From Cyanidium caldarium (lineage: Eukaryota; Rhodophyta; Bangiophyceae; Cyanidiales; Cyanidiaceae): 64,000 bases of DNA. A program made the position numbers and the translations under genes. The number at the start of each line of letters is the position of its first letter. Position 1 is the stretch's first letter. The notes under the pieces were generated by a model. That model was not told the DNA's origin, did not search any database, and saw only the letters and a program-made list of their open reading frames with translations. This document shows, piece after piece, positions 1 through 10,252 of the stretch. The stretch lies in NCBI GenBank assembly GCA_026184775.1, contig JANCYW010000010.1:1-64000 (forward strand). The letters are read 5' to 3'.

Positions 1-142
1 TCCCCCCCATTCCCCCCCATTCCCCCCCATTCCCCCCCATTCCCCCCCATTCCCCCCCCATTCCCCCCCATTCCCCCCCATTCCCCCCCATTCCCCCCCA
101 TTCCCCCCCATTCCCCCCCATTCCCCCCCATTCCCCCCCCCC
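1..142. repeat. Telomeric repeat tract (C-rich strand)
   Basis: About fourteen head-to-tail copies of a 10-bp unit, T-C7-A-T on this strand, that is AAT plus seven G on the other strand. One copy near position 51 has eight C, and the last copy runs into a longer C run. The C-rich strand reads 5' to 3' inward, as expected at the left end of a chromosome. C. merolae telomeres are AAT plus six G, so this is the same repeat type with one more G. Confidence 0.95.
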
Positions 143-326
143 AACTCACACCCGGTCGCCCGATCCCCCCTAATTCACACCCGGTCGCCCGATCCCCCCC
201 AACGCACACCCGGTCGCCCGATCCCACCCAACTCACACCCGGTCGCCCGATCCCCCCTAATTCACACCCGGTCGCCCGATCCCACCCAACTCACACCCGG
301 TCGCCCGATCCCCCCTAATTCACACG
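143..326. repeat. Subtelomeric 29-bp tandem repeat
   Basis: Six full copies and a short seventh of a 29-bp unit begin at 143, 172, 201, 230, 259, 288 and 317. Each unit has a variable AACTC/AATTC/AACGC start, then the core CACACCCGGTCGCCCGAT and a C-rich tail. The starts mostly alternate between AACTC and AATTC, which suggests growth by a 58-bp double unit. It directly abuts the telomere. Confidence 0.9.
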
Positions 327-2153
327 CGACACCACTCCCATTCCCCCAAACGCTCTCCCGTGCGCACGATCGCGCGCGCTCACATCGATCCCCAATAAAA
401 AACAAATAACGAAAACACATTCCCGACATGCGCCGCCCCACTCCCCATGCCCGTTCCCCACCGCTCCAACAAGCCACACACGCTCCACTCCCGGGCAGGG
501 CACGGCGCCGATCGGCGATACACATCCACAAAAAACGCAATTGCGGCTTGCCATGCCACATCCATTCCATTCAGGTCACGCCACTCCCACACACTCCCAC
601 ACACTCCCGTCCACAACACCCGCTCCCACACATACACCTTCCACACGCTTCATCATCGTCACCGTTCTCGGGACTCGTTACATACACCCACCAACAGCAA
701 CAACACTACCCACATAGACACCGTAACCGCCGCCGCGCTGCCCACCACCACCATCGCTCTCTCCCACTACCACCGACGCTTTCCCACCAGGTGGCGCCCA
801 CACCGCATCCACCACTCCGCGCCATCGCCGCGATCGCCGCCTCTTGTCTACTGTTCTCGATCGACACAATCAACGCGCACCCTCACCTGCGCGCCGCTGC
901 CGATCGGCGCGCGCGCACCCACAAGGCGCCGCCGCTCGCATAACCGTTACCGATCTGTGCGCATCCACACAAATGGCGACCCCATTCCACACGATTCCAT
1001 ACACCCGGCACTCCCCTCGTCTACAACCAGCCGCAACAACACCGACTCCTCTCGCACCCGCCAACACACCGAAACGCTTTTCCCACCTCCCGCCACCGTC
1101 CCACCGTCCCACCGTCCGGCGCACACACACACACGCCAACGAACCACCCCAGTAACACCCACTCAGGCAACACACGCTCATCCCACTCACACACGCATCC
1201 ACTCACTCCCAAACACATACACTCACAGCCGCCCTCCAACATCACTCCACCAACACTCCGTCATCCACCAACACCAACACCTCCATACACACCGCACACC
1301 ATCCCACCCACCACCAACCACCAACAATCATTCACCTCCATCTCCACATCCATCAACACCCCATCCCACACACACCCATACTCACCCATACTCACCCATC
1401 TCACTTCACCTGCCCCGCTCGTTCCCCTGTAGCCAACCACCACCATCACAACACTCACACACATGCACTCAAACACACGCCTCCCGACGCTGCGTAACGC
1501 TGCGCAACGCCCATCCCACACGCTCACCCCATCAATCGTTCATTCCTTCATTCCTTCCATCGATCCAGAGCTCTCAGCGTTCTTTTACACTCCCAGACGC
1601 ACGCGCAGCCACCGCTCCCCGCTTCCGCTTCCAACCACCCCAACACCCACCAACCAACTCTCCCGCACGCCCATGACCCCTCTCCCACCACCACCGATCA
1701 TCAACCCATCAGGCGCTCACCCGCCAACACTCCCCCAGCTCCCAGCTCCCAACCGACCCGCTGGCCGTTCCCGCCCCAAACCGACCCCAACACCCAACAC
1801 ACACTCATGAACACTCCAAACACTCCCAACACACTCCACACCCAACAACCAACGCTCCCGCACGCCCATGACCCCTCTCCCACCACCACCACCGCCCATC
1901 GTCGTCGGTCAGCCCAAGCCCTCATACGCCAGCGCCGCGCCAACGCCCACCGCCCACCGCGTGCCCACTGCACGCCCTTACGCCAGCACGTAACACACTC
2001 GAAACACAACACCACCTCCCCCACTCACCCAAACACTCCATACGTATACTCACGCGCACACACACACACACGCTCTCTCACTCGACACCACTGCCCCCCA
2101 CGCACTGCCCAATGGCGCCGCACGACACTCTTACCATTCCCCGCCCGCGCACG
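327..2153. other. C-rich subtelomeric stretch, no gene seen
   Basis: This stretch is strongly C- and A-rich and poor in G on the plus strand, with many CACA and CCCAC runs. Long open frames exist on both strands, the largest at 447-1676 on the plus strand, but they translate to low-complexity Pro/His/Thr/Ser or Cys/Gly/Val runs with no domain. A block of about 45 bp beginning near 1651 recurs near 1846 (195 bp apart), so the region has grown by local duplication. I see no gene. Confidence 0.7.
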
Positions 2154-2288
2154 ATCGATCGGCAATCGGCAATCGGCAATCGCCTTCAATCAGTAATCCG
2201 TAATCGGCGATTGTCTTCGATCGGCAATCAGTAATCGGCAATCGGCAATCGCCTTCAATCAGTGATCGGCAATCGGCGATTGTCTTCG

Positions 2289-2327
<39 letters not shown>

Positions 2328-2525
2328 CCTTCAATCACTAATCCGTAATCGGCGATTGTCTTCGATCGGCAATCAGTGATCGGCAATCGGCAATCGCCTT
2401 CAATCACTATTCCGTAATCGGCGATTGTCTTCGATCGGCAATCGGCAATCGGCAATCGCCTTCAATCAGTAATCCGTAATCGGCGATTGTCTTCGATCGG
2501 CAATCGGCAATCGCCTTCAATCGGC
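2154..2525. repeat. Subtelomeric satellite built on a 7-bp ATCGGCA core
   Basis: The core heptamer ATCGGCA (read in phase as CGGCAAT) repeats in short runs, separated by two recurring spacers: GCCTTCAATCA and GGCGATTGTCTTCG. The spacers return about every 60-77 bp, giving five to six higher-order units. It lies about 2 kb from the telomere. Confidence 0.85.
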
Positions 2526-4985
2526 GTTGCCCTCTCTCAACCATCAACCATCCCACAGCGCGAAAACCCGAAATCCGCCATCCCGCATCCCTAACACCAT
2601 CCGGCCACGTAACCGTCTGCCCCAACACACACACACACACACCCAATGCGCAATACCACAATGAACCATTCGTCGCCCAATACTGCACCTCATACGCCGC
2701 ATGCCTCTCTCTCACCCAACACTCCCATCACCACCTCGCACATACACCAGCTCCATTCTTCACCCACCATCACCAACATCTCAGTGACCAGCACTGCCAG
2801 TGACGCCGGCATCGCATCCACCGTGACACAATGCGCCGGCCAAGCGTACAGGCACCCCGACAATACTCTGGCGCGCCGGCGGCACGCCATCTCCTCGTCG
2901 ACAGCGTCAGGTGTGTTTGTCGACAACGCGCCTGCCGTTGAATGACCAGAACCGCCACCAGCTGTGGACATTCGCGGAGGTGAGACAGTGCATGCGCCAC
3001 CGGCAACGCCTGCACTGGCCGATGCACGGACCTGCTTCGGGGCCAACTGCGCGGCGACAACAGATGTCTCCGACCGCCACCCGGTGCGCCCGGTGTCCCT
3101 GAGAGGGCGCACCCGAAGATCGACGACCATAGTGATGACGACGACACCGATGGTGATGATGACCACAACCACCACCTCGCACACACGAACACACACACAT
3201 CACGCACCACTCCCGACTCCCTTCCTCTCACCACAGTCGTCGGGTGGATGTGGGCGCTGCCCCCCAGTCTGGGAGCAGCCACCTCTCCGTGACACGGCGC
3301 GGTGTGCCTATGTGCTTATGTGCGTGCCCGGTGGGTGCTCCCCACCGCTCATCAGAGATCGCTCTGGGTGCCGATAGGCGAGAGCGTGTGTGCGCGCCCA
3401 TGCACACATACACACACCCTCAGCCGTTGGCCTCGGTCTCCACGACCATGTGCAATACCCTGGCACCGTGCTGGCGCTGATGTGGGCATTGACTGGGCTC
3501 GCCGTGCAATGCGCCTCGTTGGTGGTTGTCAATGCCATTCGATTGCGGGAGTCGTTCTCGATCAGTGCGGGAGACGGGCGGCTGTGAGGGGCATGGTCGC
3601 GGTCACCTGGGCGTCGTAGGCTCCAGTGGGGACGGCGACGGTGCAGCGTCAAGCGCGCGGTCACCGTGACCGGTGGACACTCGATGCAGTGCGCCCGGGG
3701 TGCCCACCATCCGCTCACCGACACGAACCGCCATTCTGGCAGGCGACATGGCTGGTGTCCGGCGATGAGCGCACCTCCTCCACCACCACCACCCCAACAC
3801 CGGCATCATCGCCGGGCCCATTGCAGAGGGGATGTGGGCGCCACTGCCCGGAGTCACCAGTGCACCGGGCACCAGGAGACAGGTCTTCCACCGGGCCTGC
3901 TGGGGTGTGCTGGGAGGGTGGTGTGTGTGTGCGGAGGCGCCGCTGCTGGTCCAGTCGATGTGGCCACCACTGCCTGTTCGCGGCACCACACACCGCGCCG
4001 ACGGCCACACCCTCACACGCATACCGCTGGACAGTGCCGCGACCACCATCGATCGGTGCACCCGATGTGGCGATGGGTGCCGGGTCAGTGTCCGATCGGG
4101 TGGTCGGATGCTCCACCGCGAGGTGAGTGCCGCGCTCCACCGGATGCCGGTGGCGTTGACCACTCGGCATGGCCGGACACTCTGGGTCTGCTGGGATCCG
4201 CATCGACGCTCCCAGTGACCGTCGGTACCCACCCGATGCCGCACACGTTTACATTGAATATCGCATGGAGCCGAACACTCGATGGTCATCCTCATCATCA
4301 CCGGGTGCCACCAGCGCCCGAACAGACGGTCTCGGCGACAGCGCCCTGTGCGCGTGTGTCGAGCACGCTGCTGGGCGACCGGCTGCGCCACTCGGTCTGC
4401 AGGGCACTCTGGCCTCGTCGGCACCGACAGCGCACACCACCGGCTCAAGTCGGTCATTGAACGCGCCAGTATCAAGAAGCGCGTCGTCCATGATGACTGC
4501 TGTGGGCGATGTCCGCTGCTCGATCGCACGGGCACACCGCTGCCACCCAAGGTGTGGGGCAACGCCACCACCTGCCCCCTTCCACACCCACTCCCCATCG
4601 CCCTCCACCGACGACTGGTGACACTCCCGACACCCACCCACTACTGTCACCGTTCCCCAACAGATGCCGAACAGGTGCCGCAGACCACGCCACCTCCCTC
4701 CTCCATGCCGCACGCACGCCCTTCCCCGTCCACTCCGCAACACCGTGCGCGCCGATGCCCGATCAAATCTGGCGCCAAGATGCGCGCGCCATTTTTCCCT
4801 TCCAGAGGACGGCTCGGTGGCTCGGTGGCGATCGCGGGCAATTCAAAACACATGGACGACGCGGAACGGCCCCGCACGTGCTTTGGAGTTGTGCGCGGGC
4901 GTTTGCGTGACCACTACTCCAAGAATCATTCCAAGTAGAGTCATCTTTCTCGTTCCGGGTGTGCTGGTGAGTGCTAGAGTTGCGT
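2526..4985. other. GC-rich subtelomeric stretch, no gene seen
   Basis: Overlapping frames of 100-340 codons are open on both strands because the sequence is GC-rich and stop-poor. None shows a domain, a periodic hydrophobic pattern or a composition like the real proteins further right. CA/GT microsatellites sit near 2630, 3190, 3400 and 3930. I see no supported gene. The end of the stretch is the 5' flank of the kelch gene. Confidence 0.6.
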
Positions 4986-7550
4986 ATGGCTTCGTCGAGA
5001 CTGCACGCCGTGCTGTTGGGGGTGCTGGTGGCGGCGTGTGTGGTGGGCGGGGTGGTGTGTCAGGTGTTGGGACGCGGGCCGGCGTTGGAGTGGGGTGGGG
5101 CGGGGCGCAGGCAGGTGGAGCGGGCAGCGACGGGGGTGTCAGCGGGTGTGCCGACGATCGAGTGGACGTGGGTGAGTGGCAACGACACGATCAACGTTGG
5201 AGGTGTGTATGGCACGAAGAACATGTCTGCTGCCAGTAACATGCCGGGCGCGCGTTACGGAACGACTTCATGGACGGGCCTTGACGGTTTTTTGTGGCTG
5301 TTCGGAGGAAGCGGTTATCTCACTGGTAGCAGATTCGGCATTCTCAACGACTTGTGGGCGTACTCGCTGCAGCTGGGGCAATGGAAGTGGGTGGGCGGGA
5401 GCGACACGAGCACTGACGTTGCCGGCGAATACGGTACGCTCTACGTGCCAAGTCCGTCGAATGCGCCAGGCGGCCGCCACTACGCTGCGAGCTGGGTTAC
5501 CTCGAACGGGTCGTTGGTGCTCTTTGGTGGTTCTGGGTACGACGCATCCGGTGCTTTTGGCTTCCGCAACGATTGGTGGCTTTTCGACACGCAGACGAAC
5601 GAGTGGGTATGGATCGCTGGCAACACGACCATCAATGCGGCTGGAGTGTACGGTACCAAAGGCGTGCCCAGCAGGAACAACTACCCTGGAGCACGCAACT
5701 CGGTATCGACGTGGACGCTGAGTGGTGACCGGTTGCTGCTGTTTGGAGGTGTGGGCTTTTTGGGCAACACATTCAATGACTTGTGGCAGTTGAACCTCAC
5801 GTCATTCGAGTTTGTGTGGCTCTCTGGGTCCAACGCAACGAACGACCCGGGATTCTACGGCACGCTGGGCGTCGGCAACGCGTCGACGCTGCCGCCGAGT
5901 CGCTTCGGCGCAGTGTCGTGGACGCGCCTCACTGACCAGTTGTACCTCTTTGGTGGGGAACATTCCATCGATTTCTTGAACGATTTGTGGGTGTATGATT
6001 ACACGTCCACCATATGGACGTGGATCGCGGGCAATGACACCGTCAACGCTCGGGGTGTCTACACCGACAAAGGCATGCAGAGCGCTAGCGCATATCCAGG
6101 AGCTCGTTATTATGCGGTGCCGTTCGACGGGCCAACCGGTGAGCTGCAGCTGTTCGGCGGTTCCAACTCTGGCGGGAACCTTAGGAACGACTTTTGGTCG
6201 TATGACGTGGCCACCGGGCTGTGGGCATGGCTGAGTGGGAGCAATGCGACCAACCAGCCAGGCATCTACAACCAGAAGGGCGTATTCAATGCGACCACCG
6301 TGCCAGGCGCTCGCTATGTAGCTGTGTCGTGGACCACTGCCAGTGGCGACCCGTACTTGTTTGGTGGCGAAGGATACGACGTGAATGACGCATTCGGTCT
6401 TTTGAACGACCTCTTTCTCCTGGCCGAGGTCACCGCCACGCCTACACCGACGCCGACCGCAACCGCGACTGCAACCGCGACGGCCACCGCAACCACAACA
6501 GCCACACCGACACCGACCGCAACCGCGACTGCCACCGCCACCACCACCGTATCTCCCACCCCCACACCGCTCTGCACCAACACCACCTGCGGCAGCCCCA
6601 ACCAATACACCAACGCCCAACAGTGCGAACAGGTCGGCTGCTGCTTCAACGCCAACACCCAACAATGCACCCTGCGCAGCGTCTCCCAACAATGCGCGCT
6701 GGTGTCGGTGCACTCCCGCATCGCCTGCGGCTGGGCATACATCTACCCCGACGAGTGCCGCGCCATCCCCGGATGCTGCTGGCAACCGACGCCCAACGAC
6801 GTCATCGCCCCGTGGTGCTTCTACGACGCCGAACAGGCTCCGCAAGCGTCGGCCGCCGCTCTCGAAGTGCAGGCCCCGGTGCCCCTGTGTTCCTCTTCGG
6901 ACACCTCTTCCACCCGCCAGCCGTGCGGCCAGCCGGGCATCAACCGCTTCACCTGCCTCTCCCAGGGATGCTGCTACGACGCCGCCACCCACAGCGCCTG
7001 GGTGCAAAACGGCCAACACCACACCGAATACCTCTCCAAACCGTACTGTTACCAGGCAGAGCACACCTGTGCGGTGCCGCAGTTTGAGCGACAGCCCTGT
7101 CACCCGCACCACCACCAACAACAATCTTCTTCGACCACAACTACACCCACGGTGCAGCAGTGTCTGCAGGCGGGCTGTTGTGTGGGCTACGGCGGCGAGT
7201 GCTATCAGAAGGTGCCGCAGTTTGTGTGTCAGTCGGCGGGGTCAACGACGGCCACCGACAGCACCAGTTCGGGAACGAGCAACTCTACCACGTATGTGCC
7301 GTGCGGTCCCGAGTGCTGTAACACCGCCACCCAGGACTGCGCCTACACAGCGGGAGCCAGCGGCAACACGGCGTTCTCACCATCCACCACCACCATCTAT
7401 GGCACCGCGACCTCGTTCTGCGTGTGCCGGGACCCCTCCAAGCAGTGCGGCACCTACACCATACCTTCGGACAACTTTGTGAACAAGGTGCGCTGTTGCA
7501 CCGACGACGAGGTGTGTGTCAACGATACAGAGTGTGTGGCCATACGTTAG
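4986..7550 (+). CDS. Secreted kelch-repeat protein with cysteine-rich trefoil-like tail
   Basis: The 854-residue product begins with a signal peptide (hydrophobic residues about 7-25). Residues about 55-478 hold six or seven kelch blades, each with a GARY-type turn, a LFGG strand and a NDLW strand, as in a beta-propeller of the galactose-oxidase type. A Thr/Pro/Ala linker at about 482-528 resembles a mucin-like glycosylated stalk. The tail (529-854) has at least four Cys-rich modules with the paired-Cys GCC signature of P-type trefoil domains. The frame is open to a GTG at 4971, but the ATG at 4986 fits the signal peptide. It is the first gene from the telomere. The blade wording (VYGT, GARYG, SWT, LWLFGG) is typical of bacterial kelch proteins, so transfer is likely; its ligand is unknown. 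Confidence 0.8.
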   Translation: MASSRLHAVLLGVLVAACVVGGVVCQVLGRGPALEWGGAGRRQVERAATGVSAGVPTIEWTWVSGNDTINVGGVYGTKNMSAASNMPGARYGTTSWTGLDGFLWLFGGSGYLTGSRFGILNDLWAYSLQLGQWKWVGGSDTSTDVAGEYGTLYVPSPSNAPGGRHYAASWVTSNGSLVLFGGSGYDASGAFGFRNDWWLFDTQTNEWVWIAGNTTINAAGVYGTKGVPSRNNYPGARNSVSTWTLSGDRLLLFGGVGFLGNTFNDLWQLNLTSFEFVWLSGSNATNDPGFYGTLGVGNASTLPPSRFGAVSWTRLTDQLYLFGGEHSIDFLNDLWVYDYTSTIWTWIAGNDTVNARGVYTDKGMQSASAYPGARYYAVPFDGPTGELQLFGGSNSGGNLRNDFWSYDVATGLWAWLSGSNATNQPGIYNQKGVFNATTVPGARYVAVSWTTASGDPYLFGGEGYDVNDAFGLLNDLFLLAEVTATPTPTPTATATATATATATTTATPTPTATATATATTTVSPTPTPLCTNTTCGSPNQYTNAQQCEQVGCCFNANTQQCTLRSVSQQCALVSVHSRIACGWAYIYPDECRAIPGCCWQPTPNDVIAPWCFYDAEQAPQASAAALEVQAPVPLCSSSDTSSTRQPCGQPGINRFTCLSQGCCYDAATHSAWVQNGQHHTEYLSKPYCYQAEHTCAVPQFERQPCHPHHHQQQSSSTTTTPTVQQCLQAGCCVGYGGECYQKVPQFVCQSAGSTTATDSTSSGTSNSTTYVPCGPECCNTATQDCAYTAGASGNTAFSPSTTTIYGTATSFCVCRDPSKQCGTYTIPSDNFVNKVRCCTDDEVCVNDTECVAIR

Positions 7551-8019
7551 ATGAGGAGGAGGAAGGCAGATTGGGGAGCGCGCACGGACCGACGGCGCTG
7601 GGGCAACGGGAACGAGAGCCGGAAAGTGGATTGCATGCACGGAACGGCAACGACCAGAATACACCCAGGAAAGACACACATGAATGAGGACAGCATCGAA
7701 TGCGTACAGAGAGAGCACCAGCGCTATCAACACCGAATCATAAACTTGAGTGTTGTTGGAAAGCACGTAAAAGACAGAATTCACCCACTCGGCCACCGAC
7801 GACGCTCGGTGAAGGGGATGACGCCGAGTCACACGTGTTGTTGCTCTTCTCGACATACGACGACACCGACAGGTCCATCGCTGTGTGTAATTGACATAGG
7901 CCTCCCAACGATGGGCAGTCGGTTGCATACGGCGTTCTCGTCGTGGTGCATCGTGCGGCGACAACGGGTATTCCGACACCGCAACCGAGGCCATGCACAG
8001 TGCGTCTGGTCGGTTTGTT
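7551..8019. other. Gap after the kelch gene, no gene seen
   Basis: The sequence has short frames only and no recognised product. It may contain further worn parts of the transposon relic that follows, since a 273-codon minus-strand frame spans both, but no conserved motif can be read here. Confidence 0.4.
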
Positions 8020-8450
8020 GGTTACAGTGCAGCCGGCAGTGATCGGTCTCATCTGAACAAACGCTGTGCGAAAGACGAGAAGGCGTGCGCAGTCTAGCAT
8101 CTGCTGCAGTGTCAGCATATGAAGTGTAAGCGGATACACAACCACGACAGCAATACCGTATTCACCCTGCTGCAAATCGCGTTGGCCTTCCGAACCCGGC
8201 CTATCCGTGTTGTCCTCGTCGAGGGTTCTACAAAGAAGCAGAATTCCGCGTCTGCTCCGGCGCAACCGCAGGACCGAGCCTAACACCATGACGTCGCCAT
8301 CATCGGGTGCTGCAGAGCCCGAACGGCCGGCCATACTGCGAGAAAGTACCCTTCGCGGTCCAGCCCACTTAGATTCCGACCTGTCGACCAGTCTGTTCGG
8401 GCAGCTCACTGAAGTGTGTGGGCTGCCGGAGGACGCAGCTGCGTCGTGAG
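8020..8450 (+). mobile_element. Decayed Fanzor/TnpB 3' end (relic A)
   Basis: Read on the plus strand from 8101, the sequence still spells the second half of a TnpB zinc ribbon and the third RuvC motif: LLQCQHMKCKRIHNHDSNT, then LLQIAL and a closing Arg-Pro at about 8197-8202. The family pattern is C-x4-C, then WNRDxNA, a helix, then RP. Downstream (8210-8450) the non-coding part matches two other loci near 47 kb, including the block with core GTGTGGGCTG near 8415-8430. Nothing upstream of 8020 is clearly related, so only the 3' end is left. The gene is inactive. Confidence 0.7.
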
Positions 8451-8577
8451 CTGACTGCATACGCTGCGCATCTGCGGTGACCTCGGGGTGCGTCCCTGGG
8501 GGGCACCGGAGCTTTGGATTGCATCCAACACGTTCGTGTTTACTTGCCAGCTGTGGCAAGGAGCACCGATCCTCTTT

Positions 8578-10068
8578 TCAGTGCCGCTCAACTCCATTCA
8601 ATCCTTCAAACACCTCCGGGTGATCCTGACGCTCCCGCAGCACCAGGTCGCCAACCGCCTTCATTGGGTGCTCCGGCGGCAGCGGACGAAACAAAAACCG
8701 CGGCAACCGCGCTAGCTTGCAGCGGTTCCGCTGCCGCACCAGACTGACCAGGGTGGCGCTCATCGCCCGCTGCGAGAAGAAATGGCGGTCCTCAGCGGTA
8801 AAGTGCACATACGGGTGACGGCGCCGGGGGAAGAAATCATCGTCGCCACCATCGTAGCTGCCGTCGTCGGAGTGTCCGGTCTCCAGCTCCCGCTCCTCGC
8901 GGTAAATGTCACTCAGGGTGACGGAGTAGTCGGTGTCGCTGTGGAGGAACTTCATCAGCTGCATCGTGTCTACGATGTGCTCGGCCACGCCCTCGTTCCG
9001 CTGAATGTAGGCGCGACGCAGCTCCGAGTCCGCCCGTAGCTGCAAGCCGCGCTGGCGCAGCAGCCGCCTCAGCTCCTGTTCGCGTTCCTCGACGCGCCGC
9101 GCTGCCTCCCGTGCGGCGCGAATTTTTCCCTCTACTGCGCGCTGAATCTGCCTCTTCGGCACCGGATCCAGCCCGTGCAAATACCGCTCCATAATCTCCT
9201 CGCGATCATGAACGCTGAGTCTCCGCACGAGCGGGGCGATGACAGCACAGCGCCTGGCGATGCGGCGCTCCTCTCGCTCGGCCGCCTGCCACACCTCGTG
9301 CGCCTGCGCGCCGTGCGTAAAATACGATCGTGCAACCGTGGCCGCATCCTTGCACTTGGCCGCCCGGAACGATGCTTCTGCCAGCGCGTACAGCTCGATC
9401 CTCTCGGTGACCGCCCGGATCGACCTGCCATTGCGCACAAAGCCGGCGGCGCCGGTCGCCTCCATCGCCCCCTCCAGCTCCTTGTCCGTCAGGCGCCTCA
9501 GCCGACCCGACCCGTTCTTGTGTCGCTCGCGCGCCGCCTTGAACAGCCCGTCGATCCGCTTGCGCCGCACCTCGTGACGCTGCTGTTTCTCGTGGCTCGG
9601 ACGGAACTGCTCCGCCAGGCCCTCCGGCCCGCCGTGCTTCCGTAACGATATCGAGTACAGATGCTCCACGCTATAGTTCTTGTACGACACCCGATACGTC
9701 GAGTAGTACCCCCACTTGAACGGGGCAGCGTCCATGTCCTCATGCGTCAAGTGGTACTCCCCCGATATCGTCGAGAACGACGCGTAGCCCTCCCTGCCCA
9801 CGTCCGCCACCGGCCAGTGGGCACCATCTACGCGGTGCCGGCGCCACTCTCTGTAGCCCGCCTTGAGCGCCTGCCACGCGCGCTGCCATGTCTGCTCGTC
9901 CAGGCAGCTCTTCAGGCCCATCAGCACGGTCGGCTCCACCAGGCCCCGCTCCAACAACAATCCCAGCAACAGCCGTCCGCGCTGACACTCCGGACTCGGA
10001 GGCTGAGGCGCGCCCCGCTTACGCCCAGCAGTGCGCCGACTGGTGCCGGAACGCCTGGTGGAGGCCAT
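8578..10068 (-). CDS. Unrecognised basic protein, 496 aa
   Basis: I do not recognise this protein. It starts at the ATG at 10068; the frame is open upstream but only to a TTG. The N-terminus (1-25) is rich in Arg, Ser and Thr and could be a targeting peptide or a nuclear signal. Residues about 35-75 are helical and hydrophobic; a Tyr-rich block near 115-150 (GYYSTYRVSYKNY) looks folded. The middle and later parts are highly charged and probably coiled (RRVEEREQELRRLLRQRG). Near the end an acidic patch (GHSDDGSYDGGDDDFF) precedes a basic segment containing HPYVHFTAEDRHFFSQRAM. Sequence complexity and codon use match neighbouring real genes. It lies 184 bp downstream of the SET-domain gene on the same strand. 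The function is unknown. Confidence 0.7.
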   Translation of the reverse strand: MASTRRSGTSRRTAGRKRGAPQPPSPECQRGRLLLGLLLERGLVEPTVLMGLKSCLDEQTWQRAWQALKAGYREWRRHRVDGAHWPVADVGREGYASFSTISGEYHLTHEDMDAAPFKWGYYSTYRVSYKNYSVEHLYSISLRKHGGPEGLAEQFRPSHEKQQRHEVRRKRIDGLFKAARERHKNGSGRLRRLTDKELEGAMEATGAAGFVRNGRSIRAVTERIELYALAEASFRAAKCKDAATVARSYFTHGAQAHEVWQAAEREERRIARRCAVIAPLVRRLSVHDREEIMERYLHGLDPVPKRQIQRAVEGKIRAAREAARRVEEREQELRRLLRQRGLQLRADSELRRAYIQRNEGVAEHIVDTMQLMKFLHSDTDYSVTLSDIYREERELETGHSDDGSYDGGDDDFFPRRRHPYVHFTAEDRHFFSQRAMSATLVSLVRQRNRCKLARLPRFLFRPLPPEHPMKAVGDLVLRERQDHPEVFEGLNGVERH

Positions 10069-10252
10069 GGCGGGACGAGTCCCCAGGAGGGTGTGTCGGG
10101 TGAGCGCAGCGGAGTGGAACGCACCCGCTCCGCCCGAGCGCCGAGACGGCTGCCGCTCGAGCACGAGTGCCCGCAAGGGTCAGGCACAGAAGACCGCAGG
10201 CGACTGTCGTCGCGGACAAGGGAGAAAGCATACGCGCCACGTTCATAGCCTT

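Noticed and set aside
327-364. CCCATTCCCCC near 347 as a telomerase-template-like or interstitial telomere repeat
   Set aside because: It is a single short match in C-rich sequence close to the telomere and not a repeat array or RNA gene.
447-1676. 409-codon plus-strand frame in the subtelomere
   Set aside because: It is low-complexity Pro/His/Thr/Ser from a C- and A-rich, G-poor sequence, with no domain; overlapping frames are equally open.
3603-4637. 344-codon minus-strand frame and several overlapping plus-strand frames
   Set aside because: All frames on both strands are open because of GC-rich content; none has a domain or protein-like pattern.
7738-8559. 273-codon minus-strand frame
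   Set aside because: The recognisable coding signal here (zinc ribbon and RuvC III of a Fanzor relic) is on the plus strand; the minus frame has no domain.
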